A stretch of 22,103 nt of DNA from a virus: the IMG/VR virus record IMGVR_UViG_3300042387_000020, positions 1 through 22,103 of that record; one strand, 5' to 3'. Made by a program: the position numbers and the translations under genes. The notes beneath the pieces are model-generated. The model worked only from the letters and a program-made list of their open reading frames with translations. It was not told the origin of the DNA and did not search any database. The first letter of the stretch is position 1. Every line of letters begins with the position of its first letter. Below, one piece after another: positions 1 to 8,492 of the stretch.

Positions 1-57
1 TCTTTGTGACCTTTGTGCTTTGGGTATTGGTTTAACGGTTGAGACTGATGGCAGTAT
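1..57 (-). other. Sequence downstream of the lysis genes, no feature seen
   Basis: These 57 nt follow the TAG stop of the 78-aa gene. I see no ORF start, hairpin with a U-run, or promoter-like element. The next gene lies outside the window. Confidence 0.5.
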
Positions 58-294
58 CTACACTTTTTCATTAAAAATGAGCTTATCTAGCTTTCCTTCA
101 ATCCGCACCATGTGGTCTTCCATCTTCTGGAGCGCAGAGGAAAGTTCTTCGCGTTGTACGTATTTCTCTGCAATTCGTAGTTCAACCCTGTCAATACGCT
201 TATCGACTTCGGAGATACGATTGTGCATTCGAGAATGTAGGGCTACAACAGCTGTAAAGACAGCAACTGTGCCAGATACAATGGCTTCAATCAT
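58..294 (-). CDS. Membrane-anchored coiled-coil protein, spanin- or holin-like (78 aa)
   Basis: A short hydrophobic segment (about 3-19, EAIVSGTVAVFTAVVAL) is followed by an uninterrupted charged helix with heptad spacing (RISEVDKRIDRVELRIAEKY, then LSSALQKMEDHMVRIEGKLD). Short proteins of this type occur in phage lysis cassettes. The N-terminal anchor plus outward coiled coil is the topology of an inner-membrane spanin (Rz), though it is shorter than most; a role as holin regulator is also possible. The start ATG lies within the endolysin 3' end, preceded by AAGGAG at unusually short spacing. No Rz1-like lipobox was seen in the other frames of this gene. Confidence 0.68.
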   Translation of the reverse strand: MIEAIVSGTVAVFTAVVALHSRMHNRISEVDKRIDRVELRIAEKYVQREELSSALQKMEDHMVRIEGKLDKLIFNEKV

Positions 295-1264
295 GCTCCT
301 TCAGAATACGTTGGATTTTGGTGGCATACAGTGGGTCCGTTGCATATCCTTCCTTTACCAACAGTTCAGCGCACTCCTCAGGCGTGGAAGCACGATTGAC
401 GCCCTTCATGTCTTTGTAGTCCTTGTACCAGAGGTCAACAAGGTAGGCAATGCAGGCATCGAGGGATGCGAAGTTCTTAAAGCGGGCATCGGTTTTGATC
501 TCCATGCCACCGACAAACTCAGTTGTAGGTACCAGGGAGCCTTCGTCGTTCTTACCTTTTAGACCAAAGTAATTGTGTGTGCCTGAGGTGTGCTTGCCAT
601 ACCCCGACTCCAAAGCCCACTGAGCAGCGACTACTTCAGGGAACTTGGCGCCAGCAGCTTTAGCAGCAGCTTTAACTCCATCCCAGGTGTTAGCAGTAGC
701 GACCTTTGGTGTTGGAGTTGCTGTAACTCGGAAGGTCATGAACCAACCAGTACGAGCGCCTTCTACTTCCCAACGCTTTAGCCAGTTGACCCAGGAGTAA
801 CGAACTTCTTTACCCCCGGATCCAACAGTGACGTAGCCACCATTGACGTTATCCATCTCACCGTATGGATCGTGGAAGACACCCTTACCACCTTCGTCAC
901 CAATCAGAAGCATCCAGTGGCCACCACCACGAGGAGCAGAGGCGTGGCCTCGGTGGAGGATGCCTGTAGCTGTTGGGTATCCGTTCTTCAGTTCACTTAG
1001 AAGGGCCTGTTTGGTGCCGTTCTTGTAGAAGGTGGCGGTGACACCGTAGTCCTTGCAAGCTTTGATGTGAGCCGTGTATTCAGTTGTGTCTCCGTACTTC
1101 AACACGGTACGGAGATAATCATCGTCAGCGTTACTACCACGCAAGGCATCAGGACGGAGATACTTGATGGCCATCGCGCAGGTGCTTGAAAAACACATGC
1201 GATCTCCGTGCCTAGTGGCAGAGTCCGTCTGGAGATAATACTGGGGGACTTTGAGTAGAACCAT
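287..1264 (-). CDS. Two-domain endolysin: C39-like peptidase plus GH73-like glucosaminidase
   Basis: Degrades the host cell wall at lysis. The N-terminal domain (about 1-180) is a papain-fold C39-type peptidase: the nucleophile is likely C24 in RMCFSSTCAM, with H116 in GGGHWMLLIG and D132 in FHDPYGE as partners. A linker (TPTPKVATANT, about 182-192) leads to a glucosaminidase domain (about 195-325) with FPEVVAAQWALESGYGK, in which E219 is the probable catalytic acid, and NYFGLKGK. It thus combines a peptide-cleaving and a glycan-cleaving domain. There is no signal peptide, so export would need a holin, and the 68-aa membrane protein just upstream is a candidate. AGGA lies 2 nt before the ATG. 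Its 3' end overlaps the next gene by 8 nt. Confidence 0.92.
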   Translation of the reverse strand: MVLLKVPQYYLQTDSATRHGDRMCFSSTCAMAIKYLRPDALRGSNADDDYLRTVLKYGDTTEYTAHIKACKDYGVTATFYKNGTKQALLSELKNGYPTATGILHRGHASAPRGGGHWMLLIGDEGGKGVFHDPYGEMDNVNGGYVTVGSGGKEVRYSWVNWLKRWEVEGARTGWFMTFRVTATPTPKVATANTWDGVKAAAKAAGAKFPEVVAAQWALESGYGKHTSGTHNYFGLKGKNDEGSLVPTTEFVGGMEIKTDARFKNFASLDACIAYLVDLWYKDYKDMKGVNRASTPEECAELLVKEGYATDPLYATKIQRILKEHD

Positions 1265-1268
1265 TGTC

Positions 1269-1475
1269 CTACTTCCGTGTGAATGCCCGACGCAGGCGAC
1301 GGATCTTATCGTCTTCAGTGCGGTGCTTGCTGAAGTACGCAGCAGCCATAGAGATGGCCTGAGTAACGCTGTTGGAGCGGCGCTTCTTAGTTAGACCGAG
1401 GTACTCAGAAGCGATAAACAGAATAAAAAAGGCCAAGGTCTCATAAGAAACCTTGACCCCGAGGATGGTGATCAT
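1269..1475 (-). CDS. Small membrane protein, holin candidate (68 aa)
   Basis: One hydrophobic segment lies at about residues 12-28 (TLAFFILFIASEYLGL), followed by a strongly basic, soluble C-terminal part (KKRRSNSV ... DDKIRRLRRAFTRK). It sits directly upstream of the endolysin gene, with four nt between them. T7 gene 17.5, the holin, is 67 aa and also lies after the tail fibre gene. Size, single membrane segment, basic tail and position support a holin role, but no family signature is recognised. It could instead be an unrelated small membrane protein. Confidence 0.65.
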   Translation of the reverse strand: MITILGVKVSYETLAFFILFIASEYLGLTKKRRSNSVTQAISMAAAYFSKHRTEDDKIRRLRRAFTRK

Positions 1476-1498
1476 CTTACTAAAGAAAGATTAAGTTG

Positions 1499-1960
1499 TT
1501 ATAGGCCAAACAGCTCCTTCAATTCCGCCACGGTCAGTCCCGCAGCTTCCAGCTTCTGCTCAGTGGTGAGAGAAGGATCGGGTAAGGGTGGAGCAATCTC
1601 ACTCAAGAGATACTCGCGGAGTTCATCAGGATTGAAGCCATATCGTAAGAGTCGATCCCGAGTAGTGAGATTCTCATCGGAGAGTGTAGGTAGAACAGGG
1701 GGCGTATAAACACCCGGTTCTACAGGCTCCTCAACAAGTGGCTCAGGCGTAGGTACTTCAGAGATTGAGGGCTCAGGAAGTGCGATTAGGTTCCAAGAAT
1801 GGCCATCCCAGATGACGGTTTCTGAGGTCAGGGCAGATGGAGGTTGTTCCGTAGTTGCATGGGCAGGTACGAGGTAAACGCCAGGTTCAAGAGGCGACTC
1901 ATCAGCATCAGCCTCAGAAAGATACTCACCAGTAACAGGATGGTAATGGTAGATTTTCAT
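1499..1960 (-). CDS. Tail-fibre assembly/accessory-like protein, 153 aa
   Basis: The N-terminus, MKIYHYHPVTGEYLSEADAD followed by PGVYLVPAHATTEQPP, follows the pattern of phage tail-fibre assembly chaperones encoded directly downstream of fibre genes. VIWDGHSW (about 49-56) is the second part of that pattern. A Pro/Glu-rich linker (about 60-90) leads to two related C-terminal segments: LTTRDRLLRYGFNPDELREY and LTTEQKLEAAGLTVAELKEL. The gene begins three nt after the fibre stop. It probably helps fold or attach the fibre, or remains at its tip. The duplicated C-terminal helix-turn segments are not part of the usual chaperone pattern and may bind another virion protein. Confidence 0.78.
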   Translation of the reverse strand: MKIYHYHPVTGEYLSEADADESPLEPGVYLVPAHATTEQPPSALTSETVIWDGHSWNLIALPEPSISEVPTPEPLVEEPVEPGVYTPPVLPTLSDENLTTRDRLLRYGFNPDELREYLLSEIAPPLPDPSLTTEQKLEAAGLTVAELKELFGL

Positions 1961-1963
1961 AAG

Positions 1964-4402
1964 TCAGTATTTAATAACATACAGAAGGGCGATGTTGCGT
2001 GGACGAGCCTCGTTATCACCAGAAGCATTCACGGTAACGCCTGTGCCATTACCATAAATACCGATTCCAGTACCGCTGCCGTAGATACCAATTCCGGTTC
2101 CTGAAGCGTTGGTAGCAGCACCATATTCATTTCTATTAACTGACGTACTGCCGGTACCATTAACGGAAGTGTTTAAAGAGTTACTCCTCACGTAGCCGTG
2201 AGCGTGACCTGGATCCCAAACACCGTGAGCGTGACCAGGGTCTGCAACACCGTGAGCGTGTCCAGGATCAGAAACACCGTGGTTGTGACTGAGGTTGGTA
2301 CTGGCTTGGACTGAAGCAAATGCTCTCGAGTTATCAATACCTCTTGAATCATCCCAACCACGAATGAATTCTCCACGGAGGTCTGGTAGGTTGAATGTCG
2401 TAGACCCATTTCCTGCACCAAAGGTTGTACCGATAACAGCGAACAAGGCAGAATATGTAGTGCGACTAATCGCAGCACCGTTAGCTTTTAGATAGCCTAG
2501 AGGTGCAACATTGACGGCAAGTGTAAGGATAGAGCCAACGATATCAACGGGCGAGATGTTTCCTGTTACCGTAAGATTGCCAGCAACTGTGAGGTTGTTG
2601 TCGAATGTGGCAGCTCCCGTGACATCGAGTGTCCCTGGTACATCAAGATTGCTAGTCCATTCAACACCGGTGCCTGTGGCATCAGTTTGAAGTAGTTGAC
2701 GAGGGCTACCGTCAGCCAGTTTGCTAACAGCGATGCCCGCTGATTGACTAATGTCTGTGTTAGTAATAGAGCCCGTTGAAATCTCGGTAACACCACTACT
2801 ATTGATAGTAACGTCTCCAGTGACAGGGACTTCTGTTGGGACGTTATTAGAGTTACCAATGAGAATAGATCCTGCTGTGATACTGGCGAGCTTGTGATGG
2901 GCGATAGCGGCGCTGGCGCTGAGGTTAGCATCAGTAATGACGCCACTACTAATTGCAGTCTCTCCATCACTGTCTACAACTACATCACCAGAAAGAGGTG
3001 TAGCTGTCGGGACGCCAGCCACGTTCCCAATGAGTACAGAGCCAGGGGCGATTCCCTGAAGCTTGCTATGCTGAATAGCGGCATAAGTACCAATGTCACT
3101 GTCTGTGATTGCGCCATCGGCCAACATTGTACTAGTAATAGAACCTACATCACCAGTAGTAACAACGGTGCCGCTTACATTGGGGAGGAATAATGATCTA
3201 TCTGCCGTTGGATCAATTGCAGAGACCGTCGTCTCAAAACCATTAGAGGAAGCACCCTCAAAGACAAGGCTCGCAGCAGCGCCAATTTCTAGATTACCGG
3301 TAAGAGTTCCACCAGTTTGTTTAAGATACCGACTCTCAGCATTGTTTGCAAAGTAATTGAGCCAGTTCCAGGTTGCACCAGCAGTTGTGTAAGTAATTCT
3401 TACAGTAAGACCGGAATCACCGATAAACCCGGTCGGAAGACCAACAAGGGGTGTGAATGACTCAATGCCAGCAGAGTCACTTACCTCGATATAGGTGTTG
3501 TTTGCTGGGGCTACTGGAATAGCAGAGACGTTAGGTACAAGCGTATAGTTAATAGAACTTGATACAGCGGCAATGGCTTGGTCAGCCTTGCTATCAGCAC
3601 TATTAGCTGTTACGACGGCTCCATTGGCAACAGTTACTGCATTTGTGGCAGAAACGACTGCACTATCAGCTGAACTGACTGCAGCTGCAGAAGCAGAGCT
3701 GGCGGCGTTGGATGTAGCAACAGCGATGCTGGCAGAGTTCTGAGCAGAATTAGCTGTAGAAACAGCAGTAGAAGCACTTAGAGCGGCTGCATTTGAAGTA
3801 GATACAGCAGAAGAAGCACTAGAAGATGCAGCATTAGCGGTTGCTGTAGCAGCATTAGATGCAGACAGAGCTGTATTTGCAGTAGTGACTGCTGTAGCTG
3901 CATTAGTAGACGCTGTTGTAGCTGTTGTGGTAGCGGTATTTGCGATACTCACAGCGTCTGAAGCGTCAGCAGTAGCTAGATTAGCGGTTACGGTAGCTGC
4001 ATTTGCAATTGAAATGGCAGAGTTGGAAAGGCTAAGAGCGTTGCTGGCAACGGTGGCAGCAGAGTTGGCAGTAGCAGCTGAGGCTGCAGAGATATTATTG
4101 GCTTCTTGCGTTACATAGAGATTCTGAGTGAAGTTATCATTGAGATCCTGAGAACGGATTGCAGATCCAGGGAAGAAGGTAGACGAAAGAGCAGAGTCAT
4201 CCGTAGCACGAAAGATCTTAATGGCGACACCACTAGCCGGTGCCGTAGCAAACTGGACCGTAGTGGCGTTAGCGAGGGTGTATGCAGTTGTAACCGTGCC
4301 ATTCAAGGAAACCTTGATGTCGGACGGATCGAGATATGGAAAAGTGAAGGAATAGAGAACGGTTGAGCCGTTCCCTGTATATGTATTCTGAGTGGTTGCC
4401 AT
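1964..4402 (-). CDS. Tail fibre, gp17-like N-terminus with collar-type C-terminus
   Basis: Receptor-binding fibre. The N-terminal ~85 residues (TYTGNGSTVLYSFTFPYLDP; later RSQDLNDNFTQNLYVTQEA) match the T7 gp17 tail-attachment domain. Residues ~92-280 are a long Ala/Ser/Thr/Asn heptad-like stalk. Residues ~420-600 contain two full and one partial repeat of about 60 residues built on TDSDI/TDANL/TNTDIS ... HSKL/HHKL/VSKL ... GSVLIGN/GSILIGN. From about 615 there is a phage tail collar domain (VAPLGYLKANGAAISRTTYS; TFNLPDLRGEFIRGWDDSRG). A His-rich segment with repeated HAHGVxDPG and GTGIGIYGx units follows, ending NEARPRNIALLYVIKY. The HxH pattern resembles iron-binding tips of T4-type fibres. 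812 aa, against 553 for T7 gp17. Confidence 0.93.
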   Translation of the reverse strand: MATTQNTYTGNGSTVLYSFTFPYLDPSDIKVSLNGTVTTAYTLANATTVQFATAPASGVAIKIFRATDDSALSSTFFPGSAIRSQDLNDNFTQNLYVTQEANNISAASAATANSAATVASNALSLSNSAISIANAATVTANLATADASDAVSIANTATTTATTASTNAATAVTTANTALSASNAATATANAASSSASSAVSTSNAAALSASTAVSTANSAQNSASIAVATSNAASSASAAAVSSADSAVVSATNAVTVANGAVVTANSADSKADQAIAAVSSSINYTLVPNVSAIPVAPANNTYIEVSDSAGIESFTPLVGLPTGFIGDSGLTVRITYTTAGATWNWLNYFANNAESRYLKQTGGTLTGNLEIGAAASLVFEGASSNGFETTVSAIDPTADRSLFLPNVSGTVVTTGDVGSITSTMLADGAITDSDIGTYAAIQHSKLQGIAPGSVLIGNVAGVPTATPLSGDVVVDSDGETAISSGVITDANLSASAAIAHHKLASITAGSILIGNSNNVPTEVPVTGDVTINSSGVTEISTGSITNTDISQSAGIAVSKLADGSPRQLLQTDATGTGVEWTSNLDVPGTLDVTGAATFDNNLTVAGNLTVTGNISPVDIVGSILTLAVNVAPLGYLKANGAAISRTTYSALFAVIGTTFGAGNGSTTFNLPDLRGEFIRGWDDSRGIDNSRAFASVQASTNLSHNHGVSDPGHAHGVADPGHAHGVWDPGHAHGYVRSNSLNTSVNGTGSTSVNRNEYGAATNASGTGIGIYGSGTGIGIYGNGTGVTVNASGDNEARPRNIALLYVIKY
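2043..2102 (-). repeat. 27-bp tandem repeat encoding GIGIYG units
   Basis: Two 27-bp units (from 2043 and 2070) plus a partial third (2097) encode repeats of about nine residues built on GTGIGIYG near the fibre C-terminus. They follow the HAHG repeats and have the same period, consistent with a beta-structured fibre tip. Confidence 0.75.
2196..2289 (-). repeat. 27-bp tandem repeat encoding HAHGVxDPG
   Basis: Three complete 27-bp units begin at 2196, 2223 and 2250, with a partial fourth at 2277. They encode His-Ala-His-Gly-Val-x-Asp-Pro-Gly in the C-terminal tip of the tail fibre. Unit ends differ by a few bases. HxH groups of this kind bind metal in T4-type fibre tips. Confidence 0.85.
3540..4130 (-). 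repeat. Low-complexity coding region for the fibre stalk
   Basis: Within the tail fibre gene this stretch encodes tandem Ala/Ser/Thr/Asn units of about seven residues (for example ATVTANLATADASDA). GCA/GCT/AGC/ACT-type codons recur throughout. Similar stalks form trimeric coiled coils. Unequal recombination here could change fibre length. Confidence 0.75.
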
Positions 4403-4404
4403 TA

Positions 4405-7400
4405 CTACTTACCGTTTGGAAGGTTAAGGACTTTTTGCATCTGATCGGCATCGTTATAACGACCCTTCTTCCGTAGCTCTGCAAGTGCATTAGCAGTAGC
4501 TTCGCGTTGCAGGATTGCACTGACTTCTGGAAACTGAGTCATCTGCACCCAAGCCTGACGCTTGGCGTTCTTAAAGATGCTATCGATTGCTTGATAATGG
4601 ACATATGTGGATGCTTCAGTCAGTTGCCCTGCATCACGATCCTTTTCCATCTTCTGGATCGAAGCCATCATCTGTTGACCAGTCTTCTTGCCGTAGAAGA
4701 GTTCAGTCAGCTGCGCCTCGACATTCTGCTTGCCGATCAGCATCTGCCATTTACTCTTTAGTTGACCAGGGATAGGTCCACCATCTGGCTTGGTGTTGAC
4801 CGAAACTTTTACGTCGTACAGAGAACGCCACAGTGTTTGACGAGTGGCAGTAGGTGCAGTGTTGAGTTGGAACGGCATTACAGCATTCCAAGTCCTAGTA
4901 CCCCAGTCGTAGAGCTTCAGGGGTTCACCGTTCAGCGTGTCATATTTGTAGGGAAGTTCAGCCAGTTCACCTGCCCACAGGTTCCGGTTCTTCAGGCTAT
5001 CTCGGAAGCCAGCCTCAAGTTCACGCATTCCAGGGTTGAAGAGTTTACCAACTTCATTCCGCATGCTTGACATAGGAACGTAGCTGTTCAACATGCCTGC
5101 AGCAACTGAGCCGATCTTGTCAGCATCCCGAGCACCCATCAACTCAGTCAGTTGAGAGAGTCCGAACAGGAATGATTTGTTAACTACGTTTGCTTGCACC
5201 AGATACCACAAGCGACCAATCATCTTTTCACTAAATGCCTCACCCATTTGCTTCTGGGTGTCACCCACGTCAGCAACCATTGCGAGGAAGCTGTTGAACG
5301 GTTCAATTGAGTCGTAGCTGACAAACTTATCGCCAACCATGATTGACCTGGGTTGCCAACCTTGACCGATCCATGCATCCCTAAGTGTCTTGTCTTCAGG
5401 TCCATTACCAGTAAGACGGCCAGACATATACAAACCACCGGCAAGGAAGATGACAGAAGCTCCCATCGCTTCACGGCCAGCAATCAATGCTTTAGCTGCT
5501 TGGTGATCATCAGCTGTGGAGATGCCGTACTTCAACAGGTCGGGGTGACCAGTTGGCAGGTTCTTGACAGCCGAGACTTCTTCAACGAATCGGTTAAGGA
5601 ACGGTGTGTGCTTACCAGCTAGTTCAAGAGCGTTGTACCCTGTCCGAGTGAACAGCATGAACGGCTTCGTGAACGGGTGAGCAGCAAATGCCTGCTCCAG
5701 ACGCTCAACAAGCTTGGGGATATCATTTGTCATAGCAGCTTCAGAGGCAGAGTACTTAGCCATCTGATCTGTCAACATCCCACGTTCATCAAAGACCTCG
5801 TCGTAGAAAGCAGTTTCGTACCTGCTTACTAGGTCTGGCATTGCAGCTTCATCTACAACTCGACCAGACTCGACCATAGAGTCGTAGGCTTTGTGGTAAG
5901 CAATCTCACGCAACCTGGCACGTCCAATCATGTTGTGGAAGGCCATGTCGGAGGCAGACATAACACGTGAAGACCAAGTGAGGAACGGGTTATTGTTCAT
6001 CCACCGCAGAGTGTTTGCCCAGCCGTACGCAGCCTGGTGTGCATCAGTGCCACGGTTCTTCACCCAATCCCCCATCGCTTCCCATTCAGCATCCGTATCA
6101 GTACGGGTGTAGTTGGTAGCAATAGTGTTTAGGTCGGGGATCTCGTTGCCACTAAAGTTAGATTTGAGTTGATGACGGAAGATCTTCCAAGACTCACCAA
6201 TGCTGTCGGTCATACCGTTCAGCGATGCCCAAGCTCCTCGTAACGCACGTTCGTCGCCACGCAGCATTGCACCCATGGCTGTCTGGACTGGACGTGTGAA
6301 GGTCACCAGACCTGTACCAAAGGCTGCCCGGAGCGGAGTCTTAGGACCAGAGATCGTACTGTGAATGATCAGTGAGCCAAGCTCTTTCTGGATAGCACTT
6401 TGATGACGGATATCACCATCCTTGTACCCAGTCAGCTTGTTTGCAAAGAACTCATCAACATCAGCCCAAGTGGACAGCTTATCGTTCATGGAGAACGCAT
6501 CGGTCACCAGCTTGAGCAGTTCATCTGAAGTGTCGTTGTCAATTGCTTCACGGATCAGTTCTTTTACGTTCCGCTGGCTTTCAGCAATCTCAGTAAGCTT
6601 TGCACCGATTTCAGTCTTTGCTGGAGGTTTGATTGTTGTCTCTCCATTCAGGTACTTCAGGTTGCTCAGTGCAGTACTCCGAAGATACCGACTCTGCTTT
6701 AGACCAATACCAATAGCTGTGTATCGGTCAAGCATCTGATCCAGTGTTCCATCCTTTACGGTTGGGTCAACCTGGTCCATGATTGAACGTTGGAGCCGTG
6801 CATAGTCACGCAGCTCACGGTTCAGCGTACCGGTCAGTACAGCAGCTTTCAGGTGGTCAACGTCAGAGTAGAAATCAACTCCTGCGTATCGACCGTACTC
6901 ATCGTAGTTACGGGTGAACAGAGATTCAAATTCTGCATCAGTCATGCTTCCAACAGTCTTTCTACCAGCGAGAACTTCGTCGAACTCACGCATGACCTGC
7001 GGAGCTAGTTCGTCGATGGGGACTCGGTTGGCACGTAACTGCTCAATGGTCTGACGGAAGATCGGATCACGATCAACCCGCTTCATGTACTCCTCTTGGG
7101 TAATCGGAGTACCACCGGGTGTGTTGTTGATTCGTTCTAGTTCGTTCTTGGTGATGAAGTTGTTTGGGGTACCATCCATCTCTGACCATTTGGTCGACAT
7201 GTGGTGAGTACTTTCCAGACTGTCTACAATGGATCGTGTGGTGCTATTGGCACGTCCCTGGTGGACATCACCGCCTTCATTGATGTAGGAGTCAAATCCA
7301 CGTTCGCCTTCTGGGTCAGCCTTCAGACGCTCAACACCGTTGTTGATCTCATTAGCTTCTTGAGACTCCTGTCGCTTTAATGCTGGGTGCTTGTCGCTAG

Positions 7401-8487
7401 CCCAGTCATACCCTGCTTTACGGGCATAGGCCTGTTTGGCTGCGTACTGCTCGTCAGCAGACATCTCCTTCCACTGCTTGTTGATCGTCGGGTCAGCAGT
7501 GAAAGCTTTCTCCGCATCACGCTGGGCACCTGCAGTAACTTTGAAATCAAGTTGATCTGTGGCAGCCTTACGCATTGATGCATAGCGGCTGTCGTTAGGG
7601 TGTGGTACGGGAGCTTTGACTTCACCAACTCCACCACGCTTACCGAGGTTAGTTGTGACCTTCTTGACTCCAGCACCAATACCAGACGCTGCAATATCAA
7701 GTACAGGTCCGGCACCCATCCCCTCAAGCATGTTGTACAGGGACCGCTGTGCTGGGCTCATTTGCTCGTGAGTAGCAAACGGCTTCAGAGCATCTTCCCA
7801 GTCAGGCCGCATCTTGATCAGATCAGCAGCCATGTTGGATTCAGTGGACGTGCTAGCGATCAAGTCAGCAGGAGCACCTACTACGACGCCGTGTAGGGCG
7901 GTTCTACCAAGGTTCTGGAGTGATTGCCCCTTGACCATCGGAGAACCCTTGGCAACGTATTGGAGGCCCTTACCAACGACGTTCCCAGTACCCGCAACCT
8001 TCGATAACCCACCGGATGCCTTCCGAGTGAGGGCCATCAGGCCTCCAAACTCAACAGCACCACGAAGGAACTTACCCCAAACAGTCTTATTTATGGGCTG
8101 CTCATCAGGGTTAAATGGCAGCCAAGCTGGACGGTAGGGGCCGCTTGAGGTCTGATAAAAGCGAGGATCAAAGATCTTCTGTGGTACAGCTGCTACAGAG
8201 TTGGCAATATCCTGTGCTCCACCAACAACAGCATTCTGGGCTTCTTGGAAGTTCTCCTTTAGGCCGAACTGTTTGGGATCCTTTGTATCGAAGCTGTTCT
8301 TGAGTTGACCGTCAGGTTTGACTAGGTCAGCCTTCTGATCGTATTGCTGCGCTTCCTGTTGGACTTGACCTTCAAATGCCTGGGTACGCGCAGCCTCTTC
8401 TTGTGCATAGTTCTGGGAATCGATCATCTGCTGTTTTAAAGCATCCTGATCCCAGTCTTCTTCAGTAAAGTTTGAATTAGAAAACAT
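4405..8487 (-). CDS. Internal virion protein, gp16-like (DNA ejectosome)
   Basis: The 1360-aa size matches T7 gp16 (1318 aa), the inner-membrane part of the DNA ejection channel. The first 60 residues are Gln/Glu-rich. Around 130-200 there is a Gly/Ala-rich, partly hydrophobic stretch (FLRGAVEFGGLMALTRKASG). The second half has segments I recognise from cyanophage core proteins: PLRAAFGTGLVTFTRPVQTA, WANTLRWMNNNPFLTWSSRV and FAAHPFTKPFMLFTRTGYNA. A hydrophobic stretch, MGASVIFLAGGLYMSGRLTG, could be membrane-interacting. No ESxG-type transglycosylase motif is seen at the N-terminus, unlike T7 gp16. Five nt separate it from the gp15-like gene, and two nt from the tail fibre start. Confidence 0.92.
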   Translation of the reverse strand: MFSNSNFTEEDWDQDALKQQMIDSQNYAQEEAARTQAFEGQVQQEAQQYDQKADLVKPDGQLKNSFDTKDPKQFGLKENFQEAQNAVVGGAQDIANSVAAVPQKIFDPRFYQTSSGPYRPAWLPFNPDEQPINKTVWGKFLRGAVEFGGLMALTRKASGGLSKVAGTGNVVGKGLQYVAKGSPMVKGQSLQNLGRTALHGVVVGAPADLIASTSTESNMAADLIKMRPDWEDALKPFATHEQMSPAQRSLYNMLEGMGAGPVLDIAASGIGAGVKKVTTNLGKRGGVGEVKAPVPHPNDSRYASMRKAATDQLDFKVTAGAQRDAEKAFTADPTINKQWKEMSADEQYAAKQAYARKAGYDWASDKHPALKRQESQEANEINNGVERLKADPEGERGFDSYINEGGDVHQGRANSTTRSIVDSLESTHHMSTKWSEMDGTPNNFITKNELERINNTPGGTPITQEEYMKRVDRDPIFRQTIEQLRANRVPIDELAPQVMREFDEVLAGRKTVGSMTDAEFESLFTRNYDEYGRYAGVDFYSDVDHLKAAVLTGTLNRELRDYARLQRSIMDQVDPTVKDGTLDQMLDRYTAIGIGLKQSRYLRSTALSNLKYLNGETTIKPPAKTEIGAKLTEIAESQRNVKELIREAIDNDTSDELLKLVTDAFSMNDKLSTWADVDEFFANKLTGYKDGDIRHQSAIQKELGSLIIHSTISGPKTPLRAAFGTGLVTFTRPVQTAMGAMLRGDERALRGAWASLNGMTDSIGESWKIFRHQLKSNFSGNEIPDLNTIATNYTRTDTDAEWEAMGDWVKNRGTDAHQAAYGWANTLRWMNNNPFLTWSSRVMSASDMAFHNMIGRARLREIAYHKAYDSMVESGRVVDEAAMPDLVSRYETAFYDEVFDERGMLTDQMAKYSASEAAMTNDIPKLVERLEQAFAAHPFTKPFMLFTRTGYNALELAGKHTPFLNRFVEEVSAVKNLPTGHPDLLKYGISTADDHQAAKALIAGREAMGASVIFLAGGLYMSGRLTGNGPEDKTLRDAWIGQGWQPRSIMVGDKFVSYDSIEPFNSFLAMVADVGDTQKQMGEAFSEKMIGRLWYLVQANVVNKSFLFGLSQLTELMGARDADKIGSVAAGMLNSYVPMSSMRNEVGKLFNPGMRELEAGFRDSLKNRNLWAGELAELPYKYDTLNGEPLKLYDWGTRTWNAVMPFQLNTAPTATRQTLWRSLYDVKVSVNTKPDGGPIPGQLKSKWQMLIGKQNVEAQLTELFYGKKTGQQMMASIQKMEKDRDAGQLTEASTYVHYQAIDSIFKNAKRQAWVQMTQFPEVSAILQREATANALAELRKKGRYNDADQMQKVLNLPNGK

Positions 8488-8492
8488 AAGAG

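Noticed and set aside
58-294. Embedded Rz1-like lipoprotein in another frame of the 78-aa gene
   Set aside because: No lipobox with a following Cys in an open frame was found.
2043-2289. CRISPR-like array in the fibre gene
   Set aside because: The 27-bp repeats are directly adjacent without spacers, in frame, and encode a sensible fibre tip.
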